Assembly (NCBI GenBank): GCA_016183655.1
Contig: JACPEH010000010.1
Span: 1-64,000 of the forward strand
Direction: 5' to 3'
DNA length: 64,000 bases
Source of the DNA: Rhodocyclales bacterium
GTDB lineage: Bacteria > Pseudomonadota > Gammaproteobacteria > Burkholderiales > Rhodocyclaceae
In this document: one piece after another, positions 28,094 through 37,822 of the stretch
How the letters are laid out: every line of letters starts with the position of its first letter
Position numbering within the stretch: the first letter of the stretch is position 1
The notes under the pieces: generated by a model
What the model was told of the DNA's origin: nothing
The model's database searches: none
What the model saw: the letters and a program-made list of their open reading frames with translations, nothing else
Translations under genes and position numbers: made by a program

Positions 28094-28116
28094 CCGTTAC
28101 GGTATCGCCGGAACGA

Positions 28117-29145
<1,029 letters not shown>

Positions 29146-29278
29146 TTAATGCCAAATAAACAACACAAATCCAAACGGTCGGGAACTTTTCCCATTACGA
29201 ACGGCTCTCATCCCGCAGATGGTTCGCCGTCTCCCGCTTTACCTCCCTGAGCGGGTGCCTTAATCACATTAAGGCATT

Positions 29279-30022
29279 TTAGCCCCCGGTTCCCCCTTTA
29301 CCGGGGGCTTTCTTTTTTGCGTCGGCCTTTGCTGCCTTTCGCGCCGCCAGCCGCGCCGCCAGCTCGGGATTGCGCTTCTCGCCCGGGGCCAGCACGCGCT
29401 TCGCCGGCGCAGCCGGGAGCTTCGCCTGCTCGATGCCGAGCCATTTGCCGAGCACCGCCTCGGCCACTTCGATGCCCGTCTTCTTCAGGCTGGAAAACAG
29501 CTGCACCGAACACTGCTCGCTCAGCTCGGCCAGCGCCGCGCGCACCTCGCGCAGCGTCTTCGCCTGCTGCTGACGGGTCAGCTTGTCGGCCTTGGTGAGC
29601 AGGATGTGGATCGGTTTCTCGGTCGGCAGGAACCATTCGATCAGCTGCACGTCGAGGTCGGTCAGCGGGTGCCGGCTGTCCATGATCAGCACCACGCCCT
29701 TCAACGGCGTGCGGCCTTCGAGGTAGGGGCCGATCAAGCCCTCCCAGGCGTCGCGCACCTCTTCCGGCGCCTTGGCGTAACCATAGCCCGGCAGGTCGAC
29801 GAGGTACTTGCCTTCGTCCAGCAGGAAGTAGTTGAGGTGCTGCGTCCGCCCCGGCGTCTTGGAAACGAAGGCCAGCCGCGTGTGGTCGGCCAGCGTGTTG
29901 ATCGCCGAGGATTTGCCGGCGTTGGAGCGGCCGGCGAAGGCCACCTCGGCGTCGGCGTCCTGGGGCAGGTCGCGCAGATGGGCGACGGTGGTGAAGAACG
30001 TGGCTTGGCGGAAAAGGGGCAT
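29279..30022 (-). CDS. engB: ribosome biogenesis GTP-binding protein YihA/YsxC
   Basis: 247-residue GTPase needed for late 50S assembly. P-loop GRSNAGKS at 31-38, switch region [12 protein letters not shown]3 DLPGYGYA, G4 TKAD. The last ~50 residues are a lysine/alanine-rich extension ([15 protein letters not shown]) beyond the usual domain. Divergent from the cytochrome c4 gene, a common betaproteobacterial pairing. The 142 bp to hemB contain a small TGCCTTAAT/ATTAAGGCA hairpin near 29256-29276. Confidence 0.95.
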   Translation of the reverse strand: MPLFRQATFFTTVAHLRDLPQDADAEVAFAGRSNAGKSSAINTLADHTRLAFVSKTPGRTQHLNYFLLDEGKYLVDLPGYGYAKAPEEVRDAWEGLIGPYLEGRTPLKGVVLIMDSRHPLTDLDVQLIEWFLPTEKPIHILLTKADKLTRQQQAKTLREVRAALAELSEQCSVQLFSSLKKTGIEVAEAVLGKWLGIEQAKLPAAPAKRVLAPGEKRNPELAARLAARKAAKADAKKKAPGKGGTGG

Positions 30023-30134
30023 GGGAATCCAGCGACTGGCGGCGCGACGTGGCGCCGAAGTGCGAAATTGCTATAGAATAGCAGGTTTGCTAATTCCCAT
30101 CTCTGGCCCGGTGCCGACTAGAAGGAGTCTGGAC

Positions 30135-30770
30135 ATGATCCGTACCACGGCGATGGCAGTGCTGTTCGCTGCCGCAATCAACGTGAATGCTGCTGAACAA
30201 GCCGCCCCCAAGGCTGATGCCGCCAAGGGCAAGGTGATTGCTGAAACCGTCTGCGTGGCCTGCCACGGTGCCGACGGCAACAGCCCGGTTGCGACCAACC
30301 CGAACATCGCCGGCCTGGGCGCCGACTACATCTACAAGCAGCTGTCCAACTTCAAGGCGGCGGAAGGCAAGGAAGCGCTGCGCGCCAGCCCGATCATGGG
30401 CGGCATGGTCGCCGGCCTGTCCGACGAAGACATGAAGAACCTCGCTGCGCACTTCAGCCAGCAGAAGCAGAATCCGGCGACGGCCAAGGACGAAGCGCTG
30501 ATCGCCGAAGGCCAGAAGCTGTGGCGCAAGGGCGACTTCTCCCGCGGCATCCCGTCCTGCGCCGGTTGCCACGGCCCGGCCGGTGCCGGCCTGCCCGCCC
30601 AGTACCCGCGCCTCGCCGGCCAGTTCCCGGAATACACCGAGGACCAGCTGAAGAAATTCCGCGTCGGCGAACGCGCCAACGATCCGGAAAAGATGATGCG
30701 CACGATTGCTGCCAAGCTGTCGGACCAGCAGATCAAGGCCGTCTCGGAGTATGCCGCCGGCCTGCGCTGA
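30135..30770 (+). CDS. diheme cytochrome c4-type protein
   Basis: 211-residue periplasmic cytochrome with signal peptide (residues 1-19) and two class I domains, each with one heme: C40-V-A-C43-H44 and C142-A-G-C145-H146. Methionine ligands are likely in ASPIMGGM and EKMMRTIA. Cytochromes c4 pass electrons to terminal oxidases such as cbb3. It sits beside engB as in relatives and has its own terminator. Confidence 0.93.
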   Translation: MIRTTAMAVLFAAAINVNAAEQAAPKADAAKGKVIAETVCVACHGADGNSPVATNPNIAGLGADYIYKQLSNFKAAEGKEALRASPIMGGMVAGLSDEDMKNLAAHFSQQKQNPATAKDEALIAEGQKLWRKGDFSRGIPSCAGCHGPAGAGLPAQYPRLAGQFPEYTEDQLKKFRVGERANDPEKMMRTIAAKLSDQQIKAVSEYAAGLR

Positions 30771-30787
30771 TCTGCGCACGCCCCCGG

Positions 30788-30813
30788 AAAAAGCGGCCAA
30801 TGGCCGCTTTTTT
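30788..30813 (+). terminator. terminator after cytochrome c4 gene
   Basis: AAAAAGCGGCC / GGCCGC followed by a run of Ts. Confidence 0.88.
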
Positions 30814-30908
30814 GTTTTGTTGCCCCAAAAATTCGGCGGCGCTAGACTGCATGCATGCGCCGGACGATCCGCTTCGGCGCGCCCGCTAGAGAACAAAGGA
30901 GGCAAACA

Positions 30909-31340
30909 ATGAAAACGCTCAGACAACTCCTCGCCGGCAAAGCCCAGTCGCTGGCCGCCGTCGCTCCGCAAGACACCGTCTTCCATGCCCTGAAGGTGAT
31001 GGCCGACAACCACGTCGGTGCCGTGCTGGTCCTCGACAGCGAACGACTGGTCGGAATCTTTTCCGAGCGCGACTACGCGCGCAAGATCATTCTCGTCGGC
31101 AAGGCATCGAAGGACACGCGGGTCGAGGAAATCATGACCGACAAGGTGATGTACGTGACGCCGGAGAACACCATCGACGAATGCATGGCGCTGATGACCG
31201 AAGGCCGCTTCCGCCACCTGCCGGTACTCGACGACAACCAGCAGGTCGTCGGTGTCGTCTCGATCGGCGACCTGGTCAAGGAAACGATCAGCGAGCAGCA
31301 GTTCATCATCGAGCAGCTGAAGCACTACATCACCGGCTAA
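30909..31340 (+). CDS. tandem CBS-domain protein
   Basis: 143-residue cytoplasmic protein made of two CBS domains (about residues 8-65 and 75-132), which bind adenine nucleotides and often sense energy state. The conserved GIFSERDYARKI and GVVSIGDLVKETI motifs are visible. Start ATG 30909 has a strong ribosome site (AAAGGAGG). Free-standing two-CBS proteins are common in betaproteobacteria; their targets are mostly unknown. Confidence 0.9.
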   Translation: MKTLRQLLAGKAQSLAAVAPQDTVFHALKVMADNHVGAVLVLDSERLVGIFSERDYARKIILVGKASKDTRVEEIMTDKVMYVTPENTIDECMALMTEGRFRHLPVLDDNQQVVGVVSIGDLVKETISEQQFIIEQLKHYITG

Positions 31341-31353
31341 GCCCGCGCAGACC

Positions 31354-31385
31354 ATTCCGTGCCGCCTTCGCCGGCGGCATGGAAT
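31354..31385 (+). terminator. hairpin after the CBS gene
   Basis: ATTCCGTGCCGCC / GGCGGCATGGAAT with one mismatch and a 6-nt loop, but no T-run; probable transcript end or 3' stabiliser. Confidence 0.5.
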
Positions 31386-31449
31386 AAATCGCCCCTCCCC
31401 GCTGTTTACGAGTTACCCCTCCCCAACCAAGGACGAAAGGAACTCGATC

Positions 31450-31845
31450 ATGAAAACAGCCCGCAGCCCGCTTCTTCCCGCCAGCCTCATCGCCGCCGCG
31501 CTGACCCTTGCCGCCTGCGCCGGCAGCTATGGCGGCGGCAGCATGCCCGCCCGCATGGAGGGCGGCATGCTCGTCGGCAGCAACGGCATGACCCTCTACA
31601 CCTTCGACAAGGACGAGGCCGGCAGCGGCAAGAGCGCCTGCAACGGCCCCTGCGCCGGCAACTGGCCGCCGCTGCTGGCAATGGACGGCGACCGCGCGAG
31701 CGGCGACTGGAGCATCGTCACGCGCGACGACGGAAAGCGCCAGTGGGCCTACCAGGGCCGGCCGCTCTACTACTGGGTGAAGGACCAGAAGCCGGGCGAC
31801 ACCACCGGCGACGGGTTCAACAAGGTCTGGCGCGTCGCGCGCTAA
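31450..31845 (+). CDS. COG4315-type lipoprotein
   Basis: 131-residue lipoprotein: lipobox LTLAACAG with the acylated cysteine near residue 24, then two copies of the family's beta-repeat (GMTLYTFDKDEAGSGKSAC and RPLYYWVKDQKPGDTTGDG). These proteins with the Y-x-(F/W)-x-x-D pattern have no defined function. It lies 27 bp before an ECF sigma factor gene and two genes before msrPQ, which suggests a part in envelope stress. Confidence 0.85.
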   Translation: MKTARSPLLPASLIAAALTLAACAGSYGGGSMPARMEGGMLVGSNGMTLYTFDKDEAGSGKSACNGPCAGNWPPLLAMDGDRASGDWSIVTRDDGKRQWAYQGRPLYYWVKDQKPGDTTGDGFNKVWRVAR

Positions 31846-31872
31846 CGACGGACAGCAACCCCGCCCCGCCGC

Positions 31873-32373
31873 GTGGAAGACCTTGTCGCCCACCTCCCCC
31901 GCCTGCGCCGTTACGCACGCGCGCTGACGGGGGATCGCCACCTCGCCGACGACCTGGTGCAGGACACGCTGGAACGCGCCCTCGCCCGCTCGTCGCTGTG
32001 GCAGCGCGGCAGCCGGCTGGATTCCTGGCTGCTCACGATCATGCACAACCTCTTCGTCAATCAGGTCCGCGCCCACGCGCGGCACGCCACCGAGGCGCTC
32101 GACGAGCTGCCGGCCGAACCGGCGCAACGCGCGATGCAGACGGATGCGCTGGAAGTGCGCGACCTCAACGGCGCACTGCTGGCGCTCCCCGTCGAACAGC
32201 GGGCGGTGCTGCTGCTGGTGACGCTCGACGAGCGCAGCTACGAGGAAACCGCGCGCATCCTCGACATTCCCGTCGGCACCGTCATGTCGCGTCTGTCGCG
32301 TGCGCGCGAGCGGCTGCGCCAGCTGCTCGACGGCGGCGTGCAGGCCGCGCCCGCGCTGAAGGTCGTCAAATGA
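31873..32373 (+). CDS. ECF RNA polymerase sigma factor
   Basis: 166-residue ECF sigma with region 2 (PRLRRYARALTGDRHLADDLVQDT and the WLLTIMHNLFVNQVR DNA-melting helix) and region 4 (LALPVEQRAVLLLVTLDERSYEETA with IPVGTVMSRLSRARERL). GTG start at 31873. It overlaps the next gene (anti-sigma) as ATGA. By position it should control the lipoprotein and msrPQ (inference). Confidence 0.9.
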   Translation: MEDLVAHLPRLRRYARALTGDRHLADDLVQDTLERALARSSLWQRGSRLDSWLLTIMHNLFVNQVRAHARHATEALDELPAEPAQRAMQTDALEVRDLNGALLALPVEQRAVLLLVTLDERSYEETARILDIPVGTVMSRLSRARERLRQLLDGGVQAAPALKVVK

Positions 32374-33110
32374 ACCGCCCGCTCGATGCCGATCTGCACG
32401 CCTGGGCCGACGGCCGTCTCGATGCGGCGCGCGCCGCCGAGATCGATGCCTGGCTGGCCGGGCATCCGGAGGAAGAGGCGCGCCTGCTCGACTGGAAACG
32501 ACAGAAGGAACTGTTGCACGCCGCCTTCGACCCGGTCCTCGAAGAGCCGGTGCCGGCGCGCCTCGTCGACGCCGCCCGCCGCCCGCCGCGCGTCTGGCGC
32601 CTCGCCGCCGCGTTCGGCTGGCTGGCGATCGGCGTCGTCGTCGGCTACCTGCTGCGCGGCGTGAAGCCGGGAGATGCCACGGCGCCGGCGCTGGCCCGCA
32701 ACGCCGCCATCGCGCACGTCGTCTACACGCCGGAAGTGCGCCACCCGGTCGAAGTCGGCGCCGACCAGGAAGCGCATCTCGTGCAGTGGCTGTCGAAGCG
32801 CCTCGGCACGCCGCTGAAGACGCCGCATTTCGCCGCGCAAGGCTTCGACCTGGTCGGTGGCCGCCTGCTCCCCGGCGAGCGCGGACCGGTCGCGCAGTTC
32901 ATGTACCAGGATCGCGGCGGCCGACGGCTGACGCTGTACGTGAAGACCGACAGCGACAACCGCGACACCGCCTTCCGCTATGCGCAGGAAGGCAAGATCG
33001 GCGTCTTCTACTGGCTCGACGGCCGGCTCGGCTACGCACTCTCCGGCGAGATGCCGCGCGCCGAGCTGCTGGCCATCGCCGAATCGGCGTACCGGCAGCT
33101 GAATCCGTAA
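32370..33110 (+). CDS. transmembrane anti-sigma factor
   Basis: 246-residue membrane protein: a cytoplasmic N-terminal sigma-binding region of about 75 residues (DLHAWADGRLDAARAAEIDA), one transmembrane helix (about 80-100, LAAAFGWLAIGVVVGYLL), and a ~145-residue extracytoplasmic domain. The N-terminus lacks cysteines, so it is not a zinc anti-sigma; it is of the FecR/RskA style. The outer domain contains repeated MYQDRGGRRLTLYVKTD-like beta segments. It presumably senses an envelope signal. Confidence 0.82.
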   Translation: MNRPLDADLHAWADGRLDAARAAEIDAWLAGHPEEEARLLDWKRQKELLHAAFDPVLEEPVPARLVDAARRPPRVWRLAAAFGWLAIGVVVGYLLRGVKPGDATAPALARNAAIAHVVYTPEVRHPVEVGADQEAHLVQWLSKRLGTPLKTPHFAAQGFDLVGGRLLPGERGPVAQFMYQDRGGRRLTLYVKTDSDNRDTAFRYAQEGKIGVFYWLDGRLGYALSGEMPRAELLAIAESAYRQLNP

Positions 33111-33182
33111 GCAGGGGGAATTTGTAAGCATTTCCGCTGCCGAACGACCAATGTGCAGACCCTCCTGCACGCGAGCCCTGTC

Positions 33183-34133
33183 ATGCTGATCCGCAAACCT
33201 GCCGACATACCCCCTTCCGAAATCACGTCCCCCGCCGTTTATGCCGAGCGCCGCCGCTTTATCCAGACAGCGGCCGCGGGCACGATCGCCGCGACGCTCG
33301 GCCTGCCGGTGATCGCCGCCCCGGCGCCGGCGCGCGGCGAGAAGCTCCCGAACGTGCGCCCCAGCCAATGGACCGTGGATGAAAAGCTGACGCCGTACGA
33401 GACCATCATCAGCTACGGCAACTTCTACGAGTTCGGCCCGGACAAGGACAGCCCGGCAAAGAACGCGCATCGCCTGCGCACGCGGCCGTGGAGCGTGCTC
33501 GTCGACGGCGAGGTGAAGAAAGCGCAGCGCTTCGACATCGAAGACATCCTGAAGTGGGCACCGCTCGAGGAGCGCATCTACCGCATGCGCTGCGTCGAGG
33601 GCTGGAGCATGGTCGTGCCGTGGGTCGGCTTTCCGTTCAGCGCGCTGATGAAGCGCGTCGAGGTCACCGGCAACGCCAAGTACGTCGAGTTCTGGACGCT
33701 GGCCGATCCCGAGCAGATGCCCTACGTGCGGCTGCCGCTGCTCGACTGGCCCTACATGGAAGGCTTGCGTCTCGACGAGGCGATGCATCCGCTGACGATC
33801 CTCGCCGTCGGGCTTTACGGCGAAGTCCTGCCGAAGCAGAATGGCGCGCCGCTGCGGCTGGTGGTGCCGTGGAAATACGGATTCAAGGGCGCCAAGTCGA
33901 TCGTCCGCATCCGCTTCGTCAGCGACATGCCGAGGACCGCCTGGATGAAGGCGGGGCCCGACGAATACGGCTTCTATTCGAACGTGAACCCGGACGTGCC
34001 GCACCGGCGCTGGAGCCAGTCGCACGAGCGCCGGCTGGGCGAATTCCTGAAACGCAAGACACTGCCCTTCAACGGCTATGCCGAGCAGGTGGCGCACCTC
34101 TATGCCGGCATGGATCTGAGGAAATGGTTCTGA
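33183..34133 (+). CDS. msrP: protein-methionine-sulfoxide reductase catalytic subunit MsrP
   Basis: 316-residue periplasmic molybdoenzyme that repairs oxidised methionines in envelope proteins. Twin-arginine signal ([13 protein letters not shown]) near the N-terminus and the Mo-ligand cysteine C137 in MRCVEGWSM. The start [15 protein letters not shown] is the family's, fixing ATG 33183 rather than an upstream GTG. Followed by msrQ with overlapping stop and start. Downstream of an ECF sigma/anti-sigma pair. Confidence 0.95.
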   Translation: MLIRKPADIPPSEITSPAVYAERRRFIQTAAAGTIAATLGLPVIAAPAPARGEKLPNVRPSQWTVDEKLTPYETIISYGNFYEFGPDKDSPAKNAHRLRTRPWSVLVDGEVKKAQRFDIEDILKWAPLEERIYRMRCVEGWSMVVPWVGFPFSALMKRVEVTGNAKYVEFWTLADPEQMPYVRLPLLDWPYMEGLRLDEAMHPLTILAVGLYGEVLPKQNGAPLRLVVPWKYGFKGAKSIVRIRFVSDMPRTAWMKAGPDEYGFYSNVNPDVPHRRWSQSHERRLGEFLKRKTLPFNGYAEQVAHLYAGMDLRKWF

Positions 34134-34786
34134 TGCAGACGCTCACCGATCGCCAGCTGGCGCTGTTAAAGCGCCTCCTCTTTGTCGCCGCGCTGGTGCC
34201 GGCGGCGCAGCTCGTCTGGGCGATCGCCTTCGACGGACTCGGGCCGAACCCGGTGGAGACGCTGCAGCGCAAGACCGGGACGTGGACCTTCAACTTCCTG
34301 CTGCTGACGCTGGCCGTCACGCCGCTGCGCGGCATCAGCGGCTGGCACTGGCTGATCCGGCTGCGCCGCATGCTCGGCCTCTACGCCTTCTTCTACGGCA
34401 CGCTGCACTTCCTCACCTTCATCGGCTTCGACCACGCCTTCGACATCGGCGAGATCGCCAAGGATGTCGTCAAGCGCCCGTTCGCCACGGTCGGTTTCGC
34501 CGCGTGGACGATCATGCTGCCGCTGGCGCTGACCTCCACCAACCGCGCCATCCGCGCGCTCGGCGGCAAGCGCTGGCAGGCGCTGCACCGCAGCGTCTAC
34601 GCCGTCGGCATCCTCGCTGCGTTCCATTACTTCTGGCTGGTGAAAGCGACGGCGCTGATCTGGCCGATCGTCTATACGACGCTGCTGGTCGCGCTGCTCG
34701 GCTGGCGCGCGCAGGATCGCCTCCGCCGCTACGGCCCGTGGCCGGCCTTGCCGAAGGTGCAGACGATCCGTTTCTTCAGGCGTTAG
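34133..34786 (+). CDS. msrQ: heme-binding membrane subunit MsrQ
   Basis: 217-residue inner-membrane b-type cytochrome with six hydrophobic helices that passes quinol or flavin electrons to MsrP. Histidines in GTLHFLTFIGFDHAF and WQALHRSVYAVG are the likely heme ligands. ATG 34133 overlaps the msrP stop. Its last bases overlap a convergent small gene. Confidence 0.93.
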   Translation: MQTLTDRQLALLKRLLFVAALVPAAQLVWAIAFDGLGPNPVETLQRKTGTWTFNFLLLTLAVTPLRGISGWHWLIRLRRMLGLYAFFYGTLHFLTFIGFDHAFDIGEIAKDVVKRPFATVGFAAWTIMLPLALTSTNRAIRALGGKRWQALHRSVYAVGILAAFHYFWLVKATALIWPIVYTTLLVALLGWRAQDRLRRYGPWPALPKVQTIRFFRR

Positions 34787-34953
34787 CGCTCGTCACACGA
34801 ATTCAGCTCGTCGCGCAGACGCCGGCGCAACCGGGCGTTCTGTCGGGCACGCGACGCCTTCTCGTCCTGGCGCTGATGGGCGCCGCCCTTCTGCAGCAGC
34901 GGCTGGACAGCAACGGGATTGCGCGGGCGGCTTTTCTTTTTCGCGCTCTTCAC
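34783..34953 (-). CDS. small basic conserved protein
   Basis: 56-residue highly basic protein (GTG start at 34953) with the pattern KSRPRNPVAVQPLLQKGGAH, then a lysine/arginine-rich helix. Similar tiny RNPV..PLL.KGG proteins occur in other proteobacteria; function unknown, nucleic-acid binding is plausible from charge only. It overlaps the bioC stop as GTGA and the msrQ end by 4 bp. Confidence 0.65.
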   Translation of the reverse strand: MKSAKKKSRPRNPVAVQPLLQKGGAHQRQDEKASRARQNARLRRRLRDELNSCDER

Positions 34954-35855
34954 GGCGACTTCCGGCGCGGCTCGAAGCGGACGATGGCACGACCGTCGGC
35001 GGCCTGCTTCGGCTCGCCCTTCCAGGCATGCCCATAGATCACCTCGAAGGTCGCCGGGATGCGGCCGTCGTGCGACAGCCGCGCGTAGGCGGCACGGGCG
35101 CGCTGCCACAACTCCCGCCCGGCCAGCCCCTTGCGCCGCCCGAACATGGCGCAGGCTTCGCCGGCGGCACGCAGTTCGTGCACCAGGTCGTCGACGCTGG
35201 CATAGGTCAGCGTCAGCACCTCCATGTCCATCACCGGATCGGCGAAACCGCACTCGATCAGCATGTCGCCGAGGTCGTGCATGTCGGTGAAGCGCTGCGT
35301 GTGCGGGTAACCATCGCCAAAGGCCACGGACAGCTCGCGCAGCGTATCGGGACCGAAGGTCGAGAACATGAACAGGCCGCCGACTTCCAGCGTGCGATGC
35401 ACCTCGCGGAAGGCCGGGCGCGGCTCGTCGAGCCAGTGCAGCAGCAGGTTGGACCAGATCAGGCCGAGACTCCTTGCGCGCAGCGGCAGGCGCTCGGCGT
35501 CGGCGGCGAGCAGCGTCGCCGCCTGCGGCTTGAGGAAGGGCATCAGCCGCGCCAGCAGCGTCTTCTGCTGGCGGCCGGCCTGCAGCATCGGCGGGCAGAA
35601 ATCGGCGCCGAGCAGTTCGGCGTCGCGGTAGCGCTCGCGCAGCGCGGTCAGGCTGGCGCCGACACCGCAGCCGAGATCGAGGATGCGCTTCGGCGCAATG
35701 CGCACGTAGTCGAGGCGGTCGAGCATGCGCCGATCGACCTCGCGCGAAAGGAAGGCGGCATGTTCGTAGCGCGCTGCGACGCGCGCGAAGTTGCGCCGCA
35801 CCTGGCGCGTGTCGACGAAGCGGGCGACGTCGCGCGCAACTTCAGCTGCGGTCAT
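34950..35855 (-). CDS. bioC: malonyl-[acyl-carrier protein] O-methyltransferase
   Basis: 301-residue SAM-dependent methyltransferase that primes pimelate synthesis for biotin. SAM motif I LDLGCGVGASL (about residues 58-68), then NLLLHWLDEP typical of BioC. ATG 35855 (MTAAEVARDVARFVDTRQVR) is taken as start; the open frame continues upstream through a copy of the bioB tail, which is not BioC-like. Downstream of bioB on the same strand. Confidence 0.87.
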   Translation of the reverse strand: MTAAEVARDVARFVDTRQVRRNFARVAARYEHAAFLSREVDRRMLDRLDYVRIAPKRILDLGCGVGASLTALRERYRDAELLGADFCPPMLQAGRQQKTLLARLMPFLKPQAATLLAADAERLPLRARSLGLIWSNLLLHWLDEPRPAFREVHRTLEVGGLFMFSTFGPDTLRELSVAFGDGYPHTQRFTDMHDLGDMLIECGFADPVMDMEVLTLTYASVDDLVHELRAAGEACAMFGRRKGLAGRELWQRARAAYARLSHDGRIPATFEVIYGHAWKGEPKQAADGRAIVRFEPRRKSP

Positions 35856-35864
35856 CGGCGATCG

Positions 35865-35989
35865 GATCGGCTGGAGGCCGAGCTTCGCGAACCGTGCCTC
35901 GTGACGCGAGGCGTGCCCGGAGTGCAGCGCAACGGCATGCCCGTTAGATCGGTTGAAGCCCGAGCTTCTCGAACAGCACCTCGTCACGC
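35865..35989. repeat. diverged direct repeat of the bioB 3' end
   Basis: The last ~43 bp of bioB (35947-35989) and the sequence at 35865-35907 align with roughly 80% identity, 82 bp apart. Translated on the minus strand both read KLGLQPI (bio[11 protein letters not shown] stop; copy RFAKLGLQPI continuing into bioC). This looks like an old partial duplication. Confidence 0.7.
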
Positions 35990-36939
35990 TCGACGTCCGG
36001 GTTGCCGGTGGTCAGCAGCTTGTCGCCGTAGAACATCGAGTTGGCGCCGGCGAGGAAGCACAGCGCCTGCATCTCTTCGCTCATTTCCTCGCGGCCGGCG
36101 GAGAGGCGGACGAACGAGGTCGGCATGGTGATGCGCGCGGCGGCGACGGTGCGCACGAACTCGAAGTTGTCGATGCCCTTGGCATTGGCCATCGGCGTCC
36201 CGGGAATGGCGACCAGGTTGTTGATCGGCACCGACTCCGGCGCCGGGTTCAGGTTGGCGAGCTGGGCGATCAGCGCGGCGCGGTTCTTGCGCGACTCGCC
36301 CATGCCGACGATGCCGCCGGAACAGACGTTGATGCCGGCCTTGCGCACTTCGCCGATGGTGTCGATGCGGTCCTGCTGCGTGTGCGTGGTGATCACCTGG
36401 CCGTAGAACTCGGCGGCGGTGTCGAGGTTGTGGTTGTAGTAGTCGAGGCCGGCCTCGGCCAGCTGCTCGGCCTGGCCTTCCTTCAGCATGCCGAGCGTGA
36501 CGCAGGTCTGCAGGCCGAGCGCCTTGACCGCCTTGACCATGTCCAGCACCGGGCCGAGATCCTTGTCCTTCGGGCCGCGCCAGGCGGCGCCCATGCAGAA
36601 GCGCGAGGCGCCCTTTTCCTTGGCCTTCTTCGCCGCGGCGACGACTTCCTCGACCGGCATCAGCTTCTCGCGCTCCAGCTCGGCCTTGTTGCGCGCCGAC
36701 TGCGAGCAGTAGCCGCAATCCTCGGAACAGCCACCGGTCTTGACCGAAAGCAGCGTCGAGCGTTGAATCTCGTTGGCGTTGAAATGCTGGCGATGCACCT
36801 GCTGCGCGCGCCAGACGAGGTCCATCAACGGCAGGTTGTAGAGCGCCTCGACCTCGGCGACGGTCCACTTCGTGGCGGAGCCTGCGGAATCGGAGGGAAC
36901 AGCGGACAGCGCCGGCTGCGTCTGGGGAATAGCATTCAT
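35944..36939 (-). CDS. bioB: biotin synthase
   Basis: 331-residue radical-SAM enzyme that inserts sulfur into dethiobiotin. The [4Fe-4S] cluster cysteines are C71, C75 and C78 in [10 protein letters not shown]. The auxiliary-cluster residues ([21 protein letters not shown], and SAGREEM) are present. ATG 36939 follows AGGTGA. Divergent from comF. The 3' end is partly duplicated just downstream. Confidence 0.96.
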   Translation of the reverse strand: MNAIPQTQPALSAVPSDSAGSATKWTVAEVEALYNLPLMDLVWRAQQVHRQHFNANEIQRSTLLSVKTGGCSEDCGYCSQSARNKAELEREKLMPVEEVVAAAKKAKEKGASRFCMGAAWRGPKDKDLGPVLDMVKAVKALGLQTCVTLGMLKEGQAEQLAEAGLDYYNHNLDTAAEFYGQVITTHTQQDRIDTIGEVRKAGINVCSGGIVGMGESRKNRAALIAQLANLNPAPESVPINNLVAIPGTPMANAKGIDNFEFVRTVAAARITMPTSFVRLSAGREEMSEEMQALCFLAGANSMFYGDKLLTTGNPDVERDEVLFEKLGLQPI

Positions 36940-37040
36940 GGGATCACCTGAAGGAAAACTGGCCGCGACGGTAAGAAAGGGATGTTTCCGTACCGATGCG
37001 TATGGCCCGTAATTATGAATAATTGCCGAAGCCGGTCCAA

Positions 37041-37751
37041 ATGTCAATTCTAGCCGAAAAGGCCGCCGCCTTCCGGCGGCGTCTCGTCGACACCCTCCTG
37101 CCGCAGGACTGCCTGCTCTGCAGCGCCCCCTCGGGCAGCAAGCTGCTGTGCGCCGAGTGCGCGGCGGAATTGCCGCAGATGCCGGAGCAGCAGTGCCCGC
37201 GCTGCGCCCAACCGGCGCCCGGCAATCAGGTCTGCGGTCGCTGCCAGCGCCACCCGCCGCAGTTCGACGCAATGCGGGCGCTGTTCCCCTATCGCTTTCC
37301 GGTCGACCGGATGATCCAGCGCCTGAAGTACGGCCACCAGCTGGCGATCGCCGACCATTTCGGCGAAGCGCTGGCAGCCGGCTGCCGCGACCTGCAGGCG
37401 GACCTGGTCGTGCCGATGCCGCTGCATCCGGACCGGCTGGCCGAGCGCGGCTTCAACCAGGCGCTGGAAATCGCGCGCCCGCTGGCAGCGCAGCGCGGCA
37501 TCCGGCTGGACGTCCACAGCTGTGCCCGCCTGCGCCCCACGACGCCGCAGGAAGGCCTGAGCCTGCGCGAGCGCCGCCGCAACCTGCGCCACGCCTTTGC
37601 CTGCAACACCGACTACGGCGGCCGCCACCTGCTGCTGGTCGACGACGTGGCCACCACCGGCGCCAGCGCCGACGAATGCGCCCGCACGCTGAAGCTGCAC
37701 GGCGCCGGCCGCGTCACCGTGGTCGTGCTCGCACGCACGCTGCTCGACTGA
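37041..37751 (+). CDS. comF: ComF family phosphoribosyltransferase-like protein
   Basis: 236-residue protein: two CxxC zinc pairs at the N-terminus (CLLCSAPSG and CPRCAQP, CGRCQ) and a type I phosphoribosyltransferase fold with the PRPP loop [12 protein letters not shown]. ComF is needed for DNA uptake in naturally competent bacteria; here it could serve together with the PilBCD type IV pilus. ATG 37041 is preferred to an upstream TTG at 37023. Divergent from bioB, as in many relatives. Confidence 0.92.
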   Translation: MSILAEKAAAFRRRLVDTLLPQDCLLCSAPSGSKLLCAECAAELPQMPEQQCPRCAQPAPGNQVCGRCQRHPPQFDAMRALFPYRFPVDRMIQRLKYGHQLAIADHFGEALAAGCRDLQADLVVPMPLHPDRLAERGFNQALEIARPLAAQRGIRLDVHSCARLRPTTPQEGLSLRERRRNLRHAFACNTDYGGRHLLLVDDVATTGASADECARTLKLHGAGRVTVVVLARTLLD

Positions 37752-37822
37752 AACCCTGCCCGCCGCGGCGCTTGCCGGCGCGATTCAGGCAGAATGGCTG
37801 CTTTTCCGGCGGCCACCCCGCG

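Noticed and set aside
30072-30079. TATAGAAT as -10 of the cytochrome c4 promoter
   Set aside because: No matching -35 at a suitable distance.
31386-31449. Direct repeat CCCCTCCCC upstream of the lipoprotein gene as an ECF promoter element
   Set aside because: Two C-rich stretches are visible, but there is no known consensus for this sigma factor to compare with and no second promoter in the window sharing it.
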